From: a virus
Strand: one strand, 5' to 3'
DNA length: 64,000 nucleotides
Virus record (IMG/VR): IMGVR_UViG_3300018891_000001
Location: 1 to 64,000 of that record
Shown here: positions 7,209 to 13,770 of the stretch, piece by piece
Numbering within the stretch: position 1 is the stretch's first letter
Layout of the letters: each line of letters begins with the position of its first letter
Notes under the pieces: model-generated
The model's database searches: none
Told to the model about the DNA's origin: nothing
Seen by the model: only the letters and a program-made list of their open reading frames with translations
Translations under genes and position numbers: made by a program

Positions 7209-8198
7209 TTAACTCATTGGCCATGGAAGTTCATCTGCTGAAATTTCTCCTGTATGAAAAGGAGGTTGTGTAGCTACCGGTGTTTGATCCGGCGTTTGAA
7301 CCGGTGTAGGAGTTGCTGCCGCCGGAACAGGATTTGGAGTTCCCACATTTGGAAGTGTAAATGCAGGAACGAAGTTTCCTGTTTGCACTGGTGATGCTGA
7401 CACCGCAGGTAATCCTTGAGCTAAAGCCATTTCAAATGCTACATTCATTAAAGTCTGTTCATAAATATATGCTAATGCTTTGTATTCACTTGTAATGACT
7501 TGAATATATTCTGGAGCTGCAGCATTCGCATCAATAGCAAATGAACCATCTGGATAGATTTGATATTGATTGTTAACAACTGCAATCTTAGCACGCAACG
7601 TAGCTGGCTGATTTTGTTGTTGATATACACGATAAAAACGTGCTTTACGTGGTGCTAAATTTGCATTAAACTCCTGGAACATATCTGTGTTTCGGTCCCA
7701 ATATTTATCGGTACCCACAACATAATAGGAACCATCTCCTGTATTCGATGCCACAACTGTAAATGGAACACTCATCATGTGGAATGGAGATTGTTCATCT
7801 GTAATAGTGGCTACCACTGAAACAGAATTTTGTTGCGAAGTGACTGTTAAACGAACTTTTCCATTTGGCTCATAAATAGCACGTTTTCTGTTATCAGAAA
7901 GTGTTTCCACACCATGACCTTGCAAGAAATAATAATTTGCTGTCAAAATCAAATTATGCAATTCTGAAAAACGTGCAATATGAAGCTCTGAAAACGATTC
8001 AGCACCATCATAAAGACGAGTACCATTATCTTGAGCAACCGGATTATACTGCACAAACCATCCAGAAGTAAAAGATGAACTCATATCTGTAACGATAACT
8101 GGATATTTTGCTTTTCCGTTGCGAGTAACAGGATTTTTCACCTCTACTTTAATAGAAGATTGAATAACCTCTTTGATTTGATTTAACATACTTAACAT
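7209..8198 (-). CDS. Hypothetical protein with Pro-rich tail and acidic tip (SSB-like tail)
   Basis: 329 aa. ATG at 8198 after AAAGGGG. The first roughly 270 residues look like mixed beta structure with a helical stretch (YIYEQTLMNVAFEMALAQ) before a long low-complexity tail of Pro, Thr, Val and Gln (PVPAAATPTPVQTPDQTP). The chain ends EISADELPWPMS. A disordered linker ending in an acidic, aromatic tip is the layout of bacterial and phage ssDNA-binding proteins (DDIPF-type tips). That role is only inferred; no OB-fold signature is clear. Its own terminator suggests high-level expression. The UCC-loop hairpin sits in its leader. Confidence 0.6.
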   Translation of the reverse strand: MLSMLNQIKEVIQSSIKVEVKNPVTRNGKAKYPVIVTDMSSSFTSGWFVQYNPVAQDNGTRLYDGAESFSELHIARFSELHNLILTANYYFLQGHGVETLSDNRKRAIYEPNGKVRLTVTSQQNSVSVVATITDEQSPFHMMSVPFTVVASNTGDGSYYVVGTDKYWDRNTDMFQEFNANLAPRKARFYRVYQQQNQPATLRAKIAVVNNQYQIYPDGSFAIDANAAAPEYIQVITSEYKALAYIYEQTLMNVAFEMALAQGLPAVSASPVQTGNFVPAFTLPNVGTPNPVPAAATPTPVQTPDQTPVATQPPFHTGEISADELPWPMS

Positions 8199-8240
8199 TG
8201 TTCATTTCCCCTTTCTTAAATTTGAATATGAATAAAATGT

Positions 8241-8264
8241 TCCACCAAATTCGCCGGAGGCGAT
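8241..8264 (-). repeat. UCC-loop intergenic hairpin, copy 2
   Basis: Minus strand CGCC-TCC-GGCG followed by AATTTGGTGG. It abuts the stop codon of the RadC-like gene and lies 43 nt before the start at 8198. Confidence 0.7.
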
Positions 8265-8719
8265 TAGATATATCCTTTTTCTTTAAAAGAAAAGTAACAA
8301 TTATCTCCTATGATTAAATGATCAAGGAGTTCAATTCCCATTATCTGTCCACACTCAGCTAAACGCTTTGTTGCCTCGATATCCGTCTTCGAAGGATTAC
8401 AGTGACCACTAGGATGATTATGAGCACATATAAACGTATAAGCATTGACAAGCAACAAACGCTGAAAAACATCTCGTGGATTTACGATTGACGCATTCAT
8501 AGTACCTGTTGTAACTTCAAACACACCAACACAATCATTTGCTGTATTTAGTGCTACAACAATGAATTTCTCCTGTGGTGAAGATTCCAAATTAGAAAAT
8601 ACAGAACGAATAAAATTGTATGCTACTTCAGGACAAGATAACTTTTTATCCATAATCTCATACTTCTTACTGGACTCTTTCACCAACTGAACTTGATACT
8701 TTGTGACGATTTTCTTCAT
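8264..8719 (-). CDS. RadC-like JAB/MPN metalloprotein
   Basis: 151 aa from the ATG at 8719 (GAGGTGA site). Contains the RadC family JAMM signature: Glu near 67 (GVFEVTTG), then HNHPSGHCNPSKTD with His100, His102 and Asp113. The C-terminus (LLDHLIIGDNCYFSF) matches the usual RadC end. The N-terminal helix-hairpin-helix part of chromosomal RadC is missing, so this is the short stand-alone form typical of phages and plasmids. Such proteins are linked to mobile elements and anti-restriction loci; the biochemical activity is unsettled. Confidence 0.88.
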   Translation of the reverse strand: MKKIVTKYQVQLVKESSKKYEIMDKKLSCPEVAYNFIRSVFSNLESSPQEKFIVVALNTANDCVGVFEVTTGTMNASIVNPRDVFQRLLLVNAYTFICAHNHPSGHCNPSKTDIEATKRLAECGQIMGIELLDHLIIGDNCYFSFKEKGYI

Positions 8720-8733
8720 TCTCATCACCTCAT

Positions 8734-8853
8734 TTAGAAAAATTTATAAAGAAAATCCCGCACTGCTAAAACAATAAACAGTAGCGGGATTAAATATAGC
8801 TGACCAGAAAGAACAAAGATGATAAACAAAAATACACAAATGCTATAAGTCAT
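8734..8853 (-). CDS. 39-aa single-pass membrane peptide
   Basis: ATG at 8853 overlaps the TGA of the upstream gene (ATGA), indicating translational coupling. The peptide is almost entirely hydrophobic (ICVFLFIIFVLSGQLYLIPL, then LFIVLAV) and ends in RDFLYKFF. It may cross the membrane once or as a hairpin. The role is unknown; small membrane peptides in phages include superinfection-exclusion and lysis-timing factors. Confidence 0.5.
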   Translation of the reverse strand: MTYSICVFLFIIFVLSGQLYLIPLLFIVLAVRDFLYKFF

Positions 8854-9104
8854 TTAGCAATCACTCTTTGTTTTAAAATCAGTCTTTCAACAATATGTAA
8901 TTCATCCTCTAGCATAACAACCTGCGACATCTTAAAAAGTGCAATATCAATATTTCCTTCTGTAATATCACATTCAATTTCCTTGTTTAATAACTCAATA
9001 GCATTTGTTAACATGATTTGACGAACTTCGATAGAAGAAGAAGATAAGGCCTCACGAAGTTCTTGTCTGGATGTTACGGATTTTATCTTTTGAATTAATG
9101 TCAT
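8850..9104 (-). CDS. Small helical protein, unknown function
   Basis: 84 aa. ATG follows GAGGAGG. Strongly helical throughout (LNKEIECDITEGNIDIALFK, then MLEDELHIVERLILKQ). Its TGA overlaps the start of the 39-aa membrane peptide. It is preceded by UCC-loop hairpin copy 3. No family recognised. Confidence 0.6.
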   Translation of the reverse strand: MTLIQKIKSVTSRQELREALSSSSIEVRQIMLTNAIELLNKEIECDITEGNIDIALFKMSQVVMLEDELHIVERLILKQRVIAK

Positions 9105-9130
9105 GTGCTAAATCCTCCTCTAATCATTAT

Positions 9131-9154
9131 TTCACCAAACGCCCCGGAGGGGCT
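9131..9154 (-). repeat. UCC-loop intergenic hairpin, copy 3
   Basis: Minus strand CCCC-TCC-GGGG followed by CGTTTGGTGA; a stem variant with compensatory change relative to CGCC/GGCG copies. It lies 27 nt before the start at 9104. Confidence 0.7.
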
Positions 9155-9228
9155 GCATACCAACACCGAAGGCGATGACCATAAAAAATATCTTTTCTAT
9201 TAATAAAAAATATTTTTTATGAAAATAA

Positions 9229-9254
9229 AAAATAAAAAAGACACCGAAGGTGTC
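9229..9254 (-). terminator. Intrinsic terminator
   Basis: Minus strand GACACC-TTC-GGTGTC followed by TTTTTTATTTTTTATTTTC. It lies 24 nt after the stop codon of the 73-aa gene. Confidence 0.85.
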
Positions 9255-9277
9255 TATATTGCTTCTCATCAAGCAAT

Positions 9278-9499
9278 TTAAAGCCTGCTTAGAGCACTAA
9301 AATTAGAACTCTTTTCATGAGTTGTTCCGGTTAACGATTGTAAACATGATTGAATATAAGTTGTGAGAACCTTTAAGTCTTTTGTTTTTACATTGGATAC
9401 TTCATATGAAATATCTTTTAAAGACACATTGATTTCTGGTGTATACTCATTTGAAGGAATACGTACTTCTACAGATCCTACATGAAATTTCATTTGCAT
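9278..9499 (-). CDS. Small protein, unknown function
   Basis: 73 aa from the ATG at 9499, preceded by AAGGGGG. The longer upstream frame runs through the repeated hairpin (copy 4) and is rejected. The sequence looks beta-rich at the start (MQMKFHVGSVEVRIPSNEY), helical later. No recognised motif. Confidence 0.6.
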   Translation of the reverse strand: MQMKFHVGSVEVRIPSNEYTPEINVSLKDISYEVSNVKTKDLKVLTTYIQSCLQSLTGTTHEKSSNFSALSRL

Positions 9500-9528
9500 T
9501 TTGATTTCCCCCTTAATGTAATTACTTT

Positions 9529-9550
9529 TCACCAAATCCGCCGGAGGCGG
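9529..9550 (-). repeat. UCC-loop intergenic hairpin, copy 4
   Basis: Minus strand CCGCC-TCC-GGCGG (5 bp) followed by ATTTGGTGAAAA. It lies 30 nt before the start at 9499. Confidence 0.7.
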
Positions 9551-9578
9551 CTCCACTAACCAAAAGTTAGACGATCAT

Positions 9579-9680
9579 TTACATAAAATAAAAAATCAGA
9601 AAGGTTAATATACCGGAAAAACAAATCATTCCTATAATTTCTTCCCCTGAATACAATAAACCAGAATCTATATCTTTCAT
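9579..9680 (-). CDS. 33-aa membrane peptide
   Basis: ATG at 9680 with a TTGAGGTG site 5-6 nt upstream. The N-terminus is acidic (MKDIDSGLLYSGEE) and is followed by one hydrophobic helix (IIGMICFSGILTFLIFYFM). Typical single-span phage peptide; no function assigned. Confidence 0.45.
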   Translation of the reverse strand: MKDIDSGLLYSGEEIIGMICFSGILTFLIFYFM

Positions 9681-9720
9681 AATCACACCTCAAATTATCA
9701 AATTATCCTCTTATCAAATT

Positions 9721-9767
9721 ATCGAGAAAACCCTAATTATCGTTGAAATAACAGGGGTTTTCTCGAT
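9721..9767. other. 13-bp inverted repeat
   Basis: ATCGAGAAAACCC (9721-9733) pairs perfectly with GGGTTTTCTCGAT (9755-9767). There is no U tract on either side, so it is not a classical terminator. It lies just downstream of the 102-aa gene and beside three short TCAAATTATC-type repeats (9689-9722). It could be an RNA-stabilising hairpin or a protein-binding site. Confidence 0.5.
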
Positions 9768-9772
9768 AATAA

Positions 9773-10081
9773 TTAGACTAATAATAATTCTAACTGTTTA
9801 AGTTCCTCATTAATTAAACGGTGAATAAGTCGTAAAGTTGTTACCCTTTCTTCATCACCATCCAAGTTGTTAATATCTATATCAGAATAATAAAATGAGA
9901 ATTCTTTAATATAACCGATTATGCGCTGAGACTTTTCGGTTTGAGCCCAGTTATTTAATACCGGATAATCAATTTTCTTTAGTAGGTATAAATACTGAAC
10001 AATATGAACAACCTCAAAATGATCGCCAGACTCCAATTCATCTGGCAAATGCCTCATAGCTTCGCAAACCGCTAATTTCAT
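9773..10081 (-). CDS. Hypothetical helical protein
   Basis: 102 aa. ATG follows AAGGAGGAG. Helical, acidic, Leu/Ile-rich (LINEELKQLELLLV at the end). No recognised domain. First of a compact run with 10096-10308 and 10314-10646. Confidence 0.6.
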   Translation of the reverse strand: MKLAVCEAMRHLPDELESGDHFEVVHIVQYLYLLKKIDYPVLNNWAQTEKSQRIIGYIKEFSFYYSDIDINNLDGDEERVTTLRLIHRLINEELKQLELLLV

Positions 10082-10095
10082 ATAAACTCCTCCTT

Positions 10096-10308
10096 CTACA
10101 CAGCATGTTGTTGCAGCTTCGCCATAATATCTGCTTCTAATGATTCACGATCATGAATGTAAGTAGTAAAAGCCTGTTGCAAATCTTTAGCAGATGGCTT
10201 CTGATGTAAAACAATCTCTCTCATTGTGCCATTGTTATATTTAACACGAGCGATAATTGCAAAAGTATTATCTGGTTGACGCTGAATATAAAAACGAACT
10301 ACTTTCAT
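10096..10308 (-). CDS. Small hypothetical protein
   Basis: 70 aa from the ATG at 10308 (AAAGGAG). The first 35 residues look like a beta hairpin (VVRFYIQRQPDNTFAIIARV), then helix. No known family. It sits between an LysM membrane protein gene and a helical protein gene in the same direction. Confidence 0.55.
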   Translation of the reverse strand: MKVVRFYIQRQPDNTFAIIARVKYNNGTMREIVLHQKPSAKDLQQAFTTYIHDRESLEADIMAKLQQHAV

Positions 10309-10313
10309 AGAAA

Positions 10314-10646
10314 TCACTCCTTTGGTTTAGCAATTGGAATTAAGAGAATTTGTCCCTCACGGATTTGAGAAGAATCTTCAATACGATTGACTTTTTTAGT
10401 CAGTGTCACAAAATGACGGGTATCCCATCCCCAAGGGACAAATGTATTCATATCTTGTACAACAGTAAAAAGAGTATCGCCCTTTTGCATGCGATACTCT
10501 ATATACTCAATCTGATAATCATTCATTTGTTCTATATGGAATACCAACATAAATACCATTAAAATCGATAAGAAAAAGAGACTGATGTTTTTCCATTTCA
10601 GTCTCTTACAAAATGATTTTTTTCTACGTATAGTGCTTAGATTCAT
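10314..10646 (-). CDS. YneA-like membrane protein with LysM domain
   Basis: 110 aa from the ATG at 10646 (GGAAGG site). Basic N-terminus, one membrane helix (residues 22-40, NISLFFLSILMVFMLVFHI), then a LysM-like peptidoglycan-binding domain from about residue 50 (YRMQKGDTLFTVVQDM ... IREGQILLIPI). This is the layout of YneA, the SOS-induced division suppressor of Bacillus. If the likeness is functional, the protein would sit at the outer face of the membrane and interfere with the division site. This is family-level inference. Confidence 0.6.
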   Translation of the reverse strand: MNLSTIRRKKSFCKRLKWKNISLFFLSILMVFMLVFHIEQMNDYQIEYIEYRMQKGDTLFTVVQDMNTFVPWGWDTRHFVTLTKKVNRIEDSSQIREGQILLIPIAKPKE

Positions 10647-10659
10647 GTTATCCTTCCTT

Positions 10660-10682
10660 TCCACGAAATTTGCCGGAGGCTA
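10660..10682 (-). repeat. UCC-loop intergenic hairpin, copy 5
   Basis: Minus strand GCC-TCC-GGC followed by AAATTTCGTGG, one of the weaker copies. It abuts the stop of the RNase H-like gene and lies 14 nt before the start at 10646. Confidence 0.6.
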
Positions 10683-11195
10683 TTACGTTAATGCAACTTC
10701 ATACAAATCTTTTTTACCTTTCAAGAGATATTCTGCTGAAGAATGAATAGCCACTAAACGATGTGGCTGATCACATGTAGTTTGGTTTTGCAGATGCACT
10801 TTATAAGACAAAACACGTTCACTGTCCGTAAGGACAGCATAAATTTGTTGCCATAAATCTACATGTTGTGGAGGCTCTCCTTTCGTAGTGAGCCATCCTT
10901 GACGAACCCAGTTGTACATATGTTTATTTAGACCGGTACTGACTTGTACAACAGATGTATAAATATGTACAAACACAGGTTTTTCTTTCTTCAATTGCAA
11001 GAGTCCATGTAAAATAGCCTGAAGCGTCATACGAGTTGGTGTCGTTCCTTTCGCATAACCACCAATGGTCTTTGTATAATGCTGACCTTGAATGCAGCAA
11101 TGAAGATGAGAACACCAGCCACCGTTTCCTTCTTGGTCTGTTGTGCCGGCTACCCAAAGATTCACTTTTAATTTATCAAACTGAGCTTTACTCAT
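10683..11195 (-). CDS. RNase HI-fold protein with altered catalytic residues
   Basis: 170 aa; start taken at the ATG near 11195 after GGAG. The overall pattern follows RNase HI: first strand (VNLWVAGTTDQEGNGGWC in place of the usual xxFTDGSxxxNPGxGG), then TTPTRMTLQAILHGL in place of TxNRxELxAxxxAL, then VHIYTSVVQVSTGL in place of VxIxTDSxYVxxG, then a WxxVxLWQQIY segment. At all three recognisable catalytic positions the acid is replaced (Asp to Ala, Glu to Thr, Asp to Ser). It is probably catalytically dead and may bind RNA/DNA hybrids or protect them. Alignment was by eye. Confidence 0.6.
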   Translation of the reverse strand: MSKAQFDKLKVNLWVAGTTDQEGNGGWCSHLHCCIQGQHYTKTIGGYAKGTTPTRMTLQAILHGLLQLKKEKPVFVHIYTSVVQVSTGLNKHMYNWVRQGWLTTKGEPPQHVDLWQQIYAVLTDSERVLSYKVHLQNQTTCDQPHRLVAIHSSAEYLLKGKKDLYEVALT

Positions 11196-11221
11196 AGATT
11201 TCACTCCTTCATTTGAATAAC

Positions 11222-11256
11222 AAAAAAAGCCCACACCAGAAGATGTGGACTTTATT
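11222..11256 (-). terminator. Intrinsic terminator
   Basis: Minus strand stem AGTCCACATC / GGTGTGGGCT with a TTCT loop, followed by a run of seven T. It follows the stop codon at 11263. Confidence 0.8.
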
Positions 11257-11262
11257 TATGAT

Positions 11263-11538
11263 TCAAATTTTTTCATCAATGAATTTATGAATATTGCGCA
11301 AACCGTTTTGACCATAAAGAATACGAATCTTCTTATAATCTACATGACGTGGAGCGGTTTTCTTGTTATGTATTGGAATCCCACGACGATGACAATTCTT
11401 TTCAATCACATTAAGAAGGATTTTTGTGCGCTCGTATTGACCTTGATTGTAAGTACATTGAGCTTGATGAAGAATATGAAGTAAATCATCTGGCAAGAAA
11501 GATACTCGCAAACGAAATAAACGATCAGATAAATTCAT
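11263..11538 (-). CDS. Hypothetical basic protein
   Basis: 91 aa. ATG follows AGGAGGAG. Helical first half (LLHILHQAQCTYNQGQYERT), basic and His-rich second half (CHRRGIPIHNKKTAPRHVDY). No known domain; the basic part could contact nucleic acid. It has its own downstream terminator. Confidence 0.6.
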   Translation of the reverse strand: MNLSDRLFRLRVSFLPDDLLHILHQAQCTYNQGQYERTKILLNVIEKNCHRRGIPIHNKKTAPRHVDYKKIRILYGQNGLRNIHKFIDEKI

Positions 11539-11560
11539 TTCTTACTCTCCTCCTTAGACA

Positions 11561-11591
11561 AAATAAAAAAAGCCATCCTAAAAAGGACGGC
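11561..11591 (-). terminator. Intrinsic terminator
   Basis: Minus strand GCCGTCCT-TTTT-AGGATGGC followed by a T-rich tract. It lies 12 nt after the SLOG-type gene. Confidence 0.85.
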
Positions 11592-11602
11592 TTTCTTAAT
11601 GC

Positions 11603-12148
11603 CTATATATAAAACGTATGAATATAACGATTAAAACGTTTGGCGTACTCAATACAGTTGGCAGTTCCGCCAGGTGTTCCATCCCAAAATGCGATCACAC
11701 CTTGAACAGAATCTACCATATATTCATTTCGAATTTGCAGTTTGTAATTGCTATGTACGCCAACAGGTGTATGGATATCTCGCATGTACAATGGTGTCTT
11801 ATCCACATACGTCACCAAGTCTGCTAACTCTAACATACGAGAATACCAATACAAAATTTCTGGATTTCTCCATATTTTTGGTTGCTCTTTATACGGTACA
11901 GCAACAATATTCTTAATATGAGGATAACGTTTCTTGAGTTGCTGTACCGTAAAAAAAGCAATTTGATCAAAGCCAATCGCTCCGCCAGACATAAATTTTG
12001 TTGCTCCCTGTTGAATTTTTTCTTCTAAAATAGGAAGCAACAAATTTCTCACAGTATACACTCCTTCATTCTTCCAGGGATCATTCCAATCAAACCCTGG
12101 AATTTTATTAGGGCGATGACCTGTGAAACACCAAGCATCTACAGACAT
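11603..12148 (-). CDS. SLOG-superfamily protein (YpsA/DUF1273-like)
   Basis: 181 aa from the ATG at 12148 (GGAGG); the longer upstream frame passes through the repeated hairpin. Rossmann-like SLOG motifs: CFTGHRPNKI near 7-16, SGGAIGFDQIA near 62, and WDGTPGGTANCIEY near 158. SLOG proteins bind nucleotide-derived ligands; Bacillus YpsA affects cell division, and other members sense NAD-derived signals in defence. Ligand-binding Gly and Asp residues are kept. Its presence in a phage suggests a role in host takeover or counter-defence, which is inference. Confidence 0.8.
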   Translation of the reverse strand: MSVDAWCFTGHRPNKIPGFDWNDPWKNEGVYTVRNLLLPILEEKIQQGATKFMSGGAIGFDQIAFFTVQQLKKRYPHIKNIVAVPYKEQPKIWRNPEILYWYSRMLELADLVTYVDKTPLYMRDIHTPVGVHSNYKLQIRNEYMVDSVQGVIAFWDGTPGGTANCIEYAKRFNRYIHTFYI

Positions 12149-12174
12149 GCAAAATCCTCCTTGAGAGAATATTT

Positions 12175-12196
12175 TCACCGAACCCGCCGGAGGCGG
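12175..12196 (-). repeat. UCC-loop intergenic hairpin, copy 6
   Basis: Minus strand CCGCC-TCC-GGCGG followed by GTTCGGTGAAAA, 27 nt before the start at 12148. Confidence 0.7.
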
Positions 12197-12205
12197 TCCC
12201 ACTGG

Positions 12206-12361
12206 CTAAAAGCTAGTGGGAATTTCAATAAATGATTGAAGATAATTATCACAGCCGGATTCGCAATACTTGCAATTTGGACATTCCACTGTAAAATCAT
12301 CATGTAAATCTACATTTATGTGGAATTCCGTTTCGCATTCAGGACATCTAAGATACAACAT
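12206..12361 (-). CDS. Small zinc-ribbon protein
   Basis: 51 aa from ATG at 12361 (a GGAGG lies 12 nt upstream; an upstream TTG at 12388 is the alternative). Contains CPEC and CPNC pairs 21 residues apart, the layout of a zinc ribbon, followed by CESGC. Probably a small zinc-stabilised nucleic-acid or protein binder. No closer family recognised. Confidence 0.55.
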   Translation of the reverse strand: MLYLRCPECETEFHINVDLHDDFTVECPNCKYCESGCDNYLQSFIEIPTSF

Positions 12362-12404
12362 ATTATTCAAAATCCTCCATATACTCAAGAATATAAACCA
12401 CTCC

Positions 12405-12626
12405 TTATTTCATCCTCAATAAAGCTGTATAAGCATCACTAAAACGCTTATATTTTTCTTTACTATAATCATCTTCATGGATAGCATACCAAGTTTGACT
12501 TTCTTGGTGATAACACAATCTGCCAATATAGTAATACCCACAACGAGAACGAAGAACCAATAACTCACTTATTTGACCATCAAGTAAACGATTCTCCATT
12601 GTTGGAACAGAAGGAATTAAACCCAT
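12405..12626 (-). CDS. Small hypothetical protein
   Basis: 73 aa from the ATG at 12626 (AAAGGGTGG). Aromatic, Tyr-rich centre (RCGYYYIGRLCYHQESQTWY), suggesting a small beta-sheet domain. No recognised family. It is preceded by hairpin copy 7 and a long non-coding stretch. Confidence 0.55.
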   Translation of the reverse strand: MGLIPSVPTMENRLLDGQISELLVLRSRCGYYYIGRLCYHQESQTWYAIHEDDYSKEKYKRFSDAYTALLRMK

Positions 12627-12669
12627 ACTATCCACCCTTTCTAATATAATAAATTACAAAAAAATTTTT

Positions 12670-12692
12670 TCACCAAATTCGCCGGAGGCGAT
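12670..12692 (-). repeat. UCC-loop intergenic hairpin, copy 7
   Basis: Minus strand CGCC-TCC-GGCG followed by AATTTGGTGAAAA, 44 nt before the start at 12626. Confidence 0.7.
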
Positions 12693-13170
12693 AGCCTTTT
12701 TTTACTTTCTAAATAAAGAACACCTTGTTCGATAAAAAATAAAAAAATACGAACACTTTGTGACAATTTTGTGAACTTTTTTGAACAAGGTAGAATTTCC
12801 CCAAGTTTTGGCGGTATATAAAGAAAGTGAACACCTTTCTTAGAAAGCAAGGGGTTGCTGTCAAAGTTATCTGACAACTGTCACAATTTTGGAATTCTAT
12901 ACCAGAAATTAAAATAAGGGTATTCCAAAATAGCACACTTTCAGATACATAGTACACATTCTTTTGGTGGCTTTGCGAAGCACACCAACAAGTACACCAA
13001 CCGATTTCTAGAAAGGCATACCCAAAACCAAGCTAATGGGGCTGGAAGACAGCGGGGACGTATGCCCTTTTCGAAAGGACCACCCTAACGGCAAATTTTT
13101 AGGAAACATTGGGGGATTGCTACGCATATCATCATGCATATCATATTCTCCGCCGCCCGCCGATAGGGGT

Positions 13171-13193
13171 TCCAACAAATCTGCCGGAGGCGA
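13171..13193 (-). repeat. UCC-loop intergenic hairpin, copy 8 (orphan)
   Basis: Minus strand GCC-TCC-GGC followed by AGATTTGTTGG. It is the only copy not directly before a recognised gene; it lies inside the structured non-coding region. Confidence 0.6.
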
Positions 13194-13236
13194 TTGGTCG
13201 GTGCTATGTAAACCACGATTAGTCGGTGCTACGTAA
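13191..13236. repeat. Two 21-bp direct repeats, 25-bp period
   Basis: CGATTGGTCGGTGCTATGTA at 13191 recurs as CGATTAGTCGGTGCTACGTA at 13216, with two differences. Function unknown; such spaced repeats can be protein-binding sites or duplicated loops of a structured RNA. Confidence 0.6.
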
Positions 13237-13578
13237 AAGAACCAAAACTCGCCCTCCATCTCTGTGGCTCGATAGAGCCAAGAGTGATCTTGCCGAAGGC
13301 TAACAATAAAACAAGATAAGATGAAGCGTACAAAGGTGTTATCCATCCTCATTCTCATTCCCTCCAGAAGTCAGTATTGTCAGGGTGTAACCTTATACTT
13401 CAAGCCTATAGATAGGACAAGTCACTATCCACTAGCTCCATCCACATAAGACACCCGACACCAAAGATGGTACGAGGGAAGAGCATTCAGATGGTCATGA
13501 TGAACGCTTCCATAGGGTGATTGTGCTCCACTGACACGCTCACCCCAAAAAGCGCATCAGTTTCATCGCACAAAAACA

Positions 13579-13770
13579 TTAGTCAGTAATAAATGCGACA
13601 GAAACTGCATCAGCATTCTGAATGTCCTCCCAAGATATATTTGGTCGGACTTCAGAACACAACACAATTTCAACTACAAATACTGACATGGCTCCTCGAT
13701 CCGACCAGTCCAAAATCAAATGAACTGGCCAAATCAAAGAAGCAAATGCCAGTTCACAAATTATTTTCAT
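13579..13770 (-). CDS. Small protein embedded in a non-coding region
   Basis: 63 aa from the ATG at 13770 with a GAGGTG site. Hydrophobic start (ICELAFASLIWPVHLILDW), then RGAMSVFVVEIVLCSEVRP and an acidic end (NADAVSVAFITD). No recognised family. The gene lies between two structured non-coding stretches, so its coding nature is moderately certain. Confidence 0.45.
   Translation of the reverse strand: MKIICELAFASLIWPVHLILDWSDRGAMSVFVVEIVLCSEVRPNISWEDIQNADAVSVAFITD

Larger units (their letters stand above)
12693..13578. other. Non-coding region, AT-rich part then structured part
   Basis: No credible gene. The part 12693-12960 is AT-rich with inverted repeats (CCTTGTTC/GAACAAGG at about 12722/12782) and could hold promoters or an origin. 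From 12964 the DNA is more GC-rich and helical: TTGGTG/CACCAA (12964-12988), GGCATAC/GTATGCC (13015-13066), TGGCTC-GATA-GAGCCA (13265-13280). A nested hairpin lies at 13499-13567 with five stacked helices (GATGAA/TTCATC, CGCTT/AAGCG, GGGTGA/TCACCC, GTG/CAC). This suggests a large structured RNA or several cis elements; the strand is not settled. Confidence 0.45.

Noticed and set aside
12641-12957. Overlapping leftward ORFs of 78 and 82 codons
   Set aside because: No ribosome binding sites, they run through the repeated hairpin or AT-rich inverted repeats, and the composition is unlike neighbouring genes.
13008-13358. A 116-codon leftward ORF
   Set aside because: It covers the hairpin copy 8 and several RNA-like helices and lacks a convincing ribosome site; the amino-acid composition is odd (Pro/Ser-rich).
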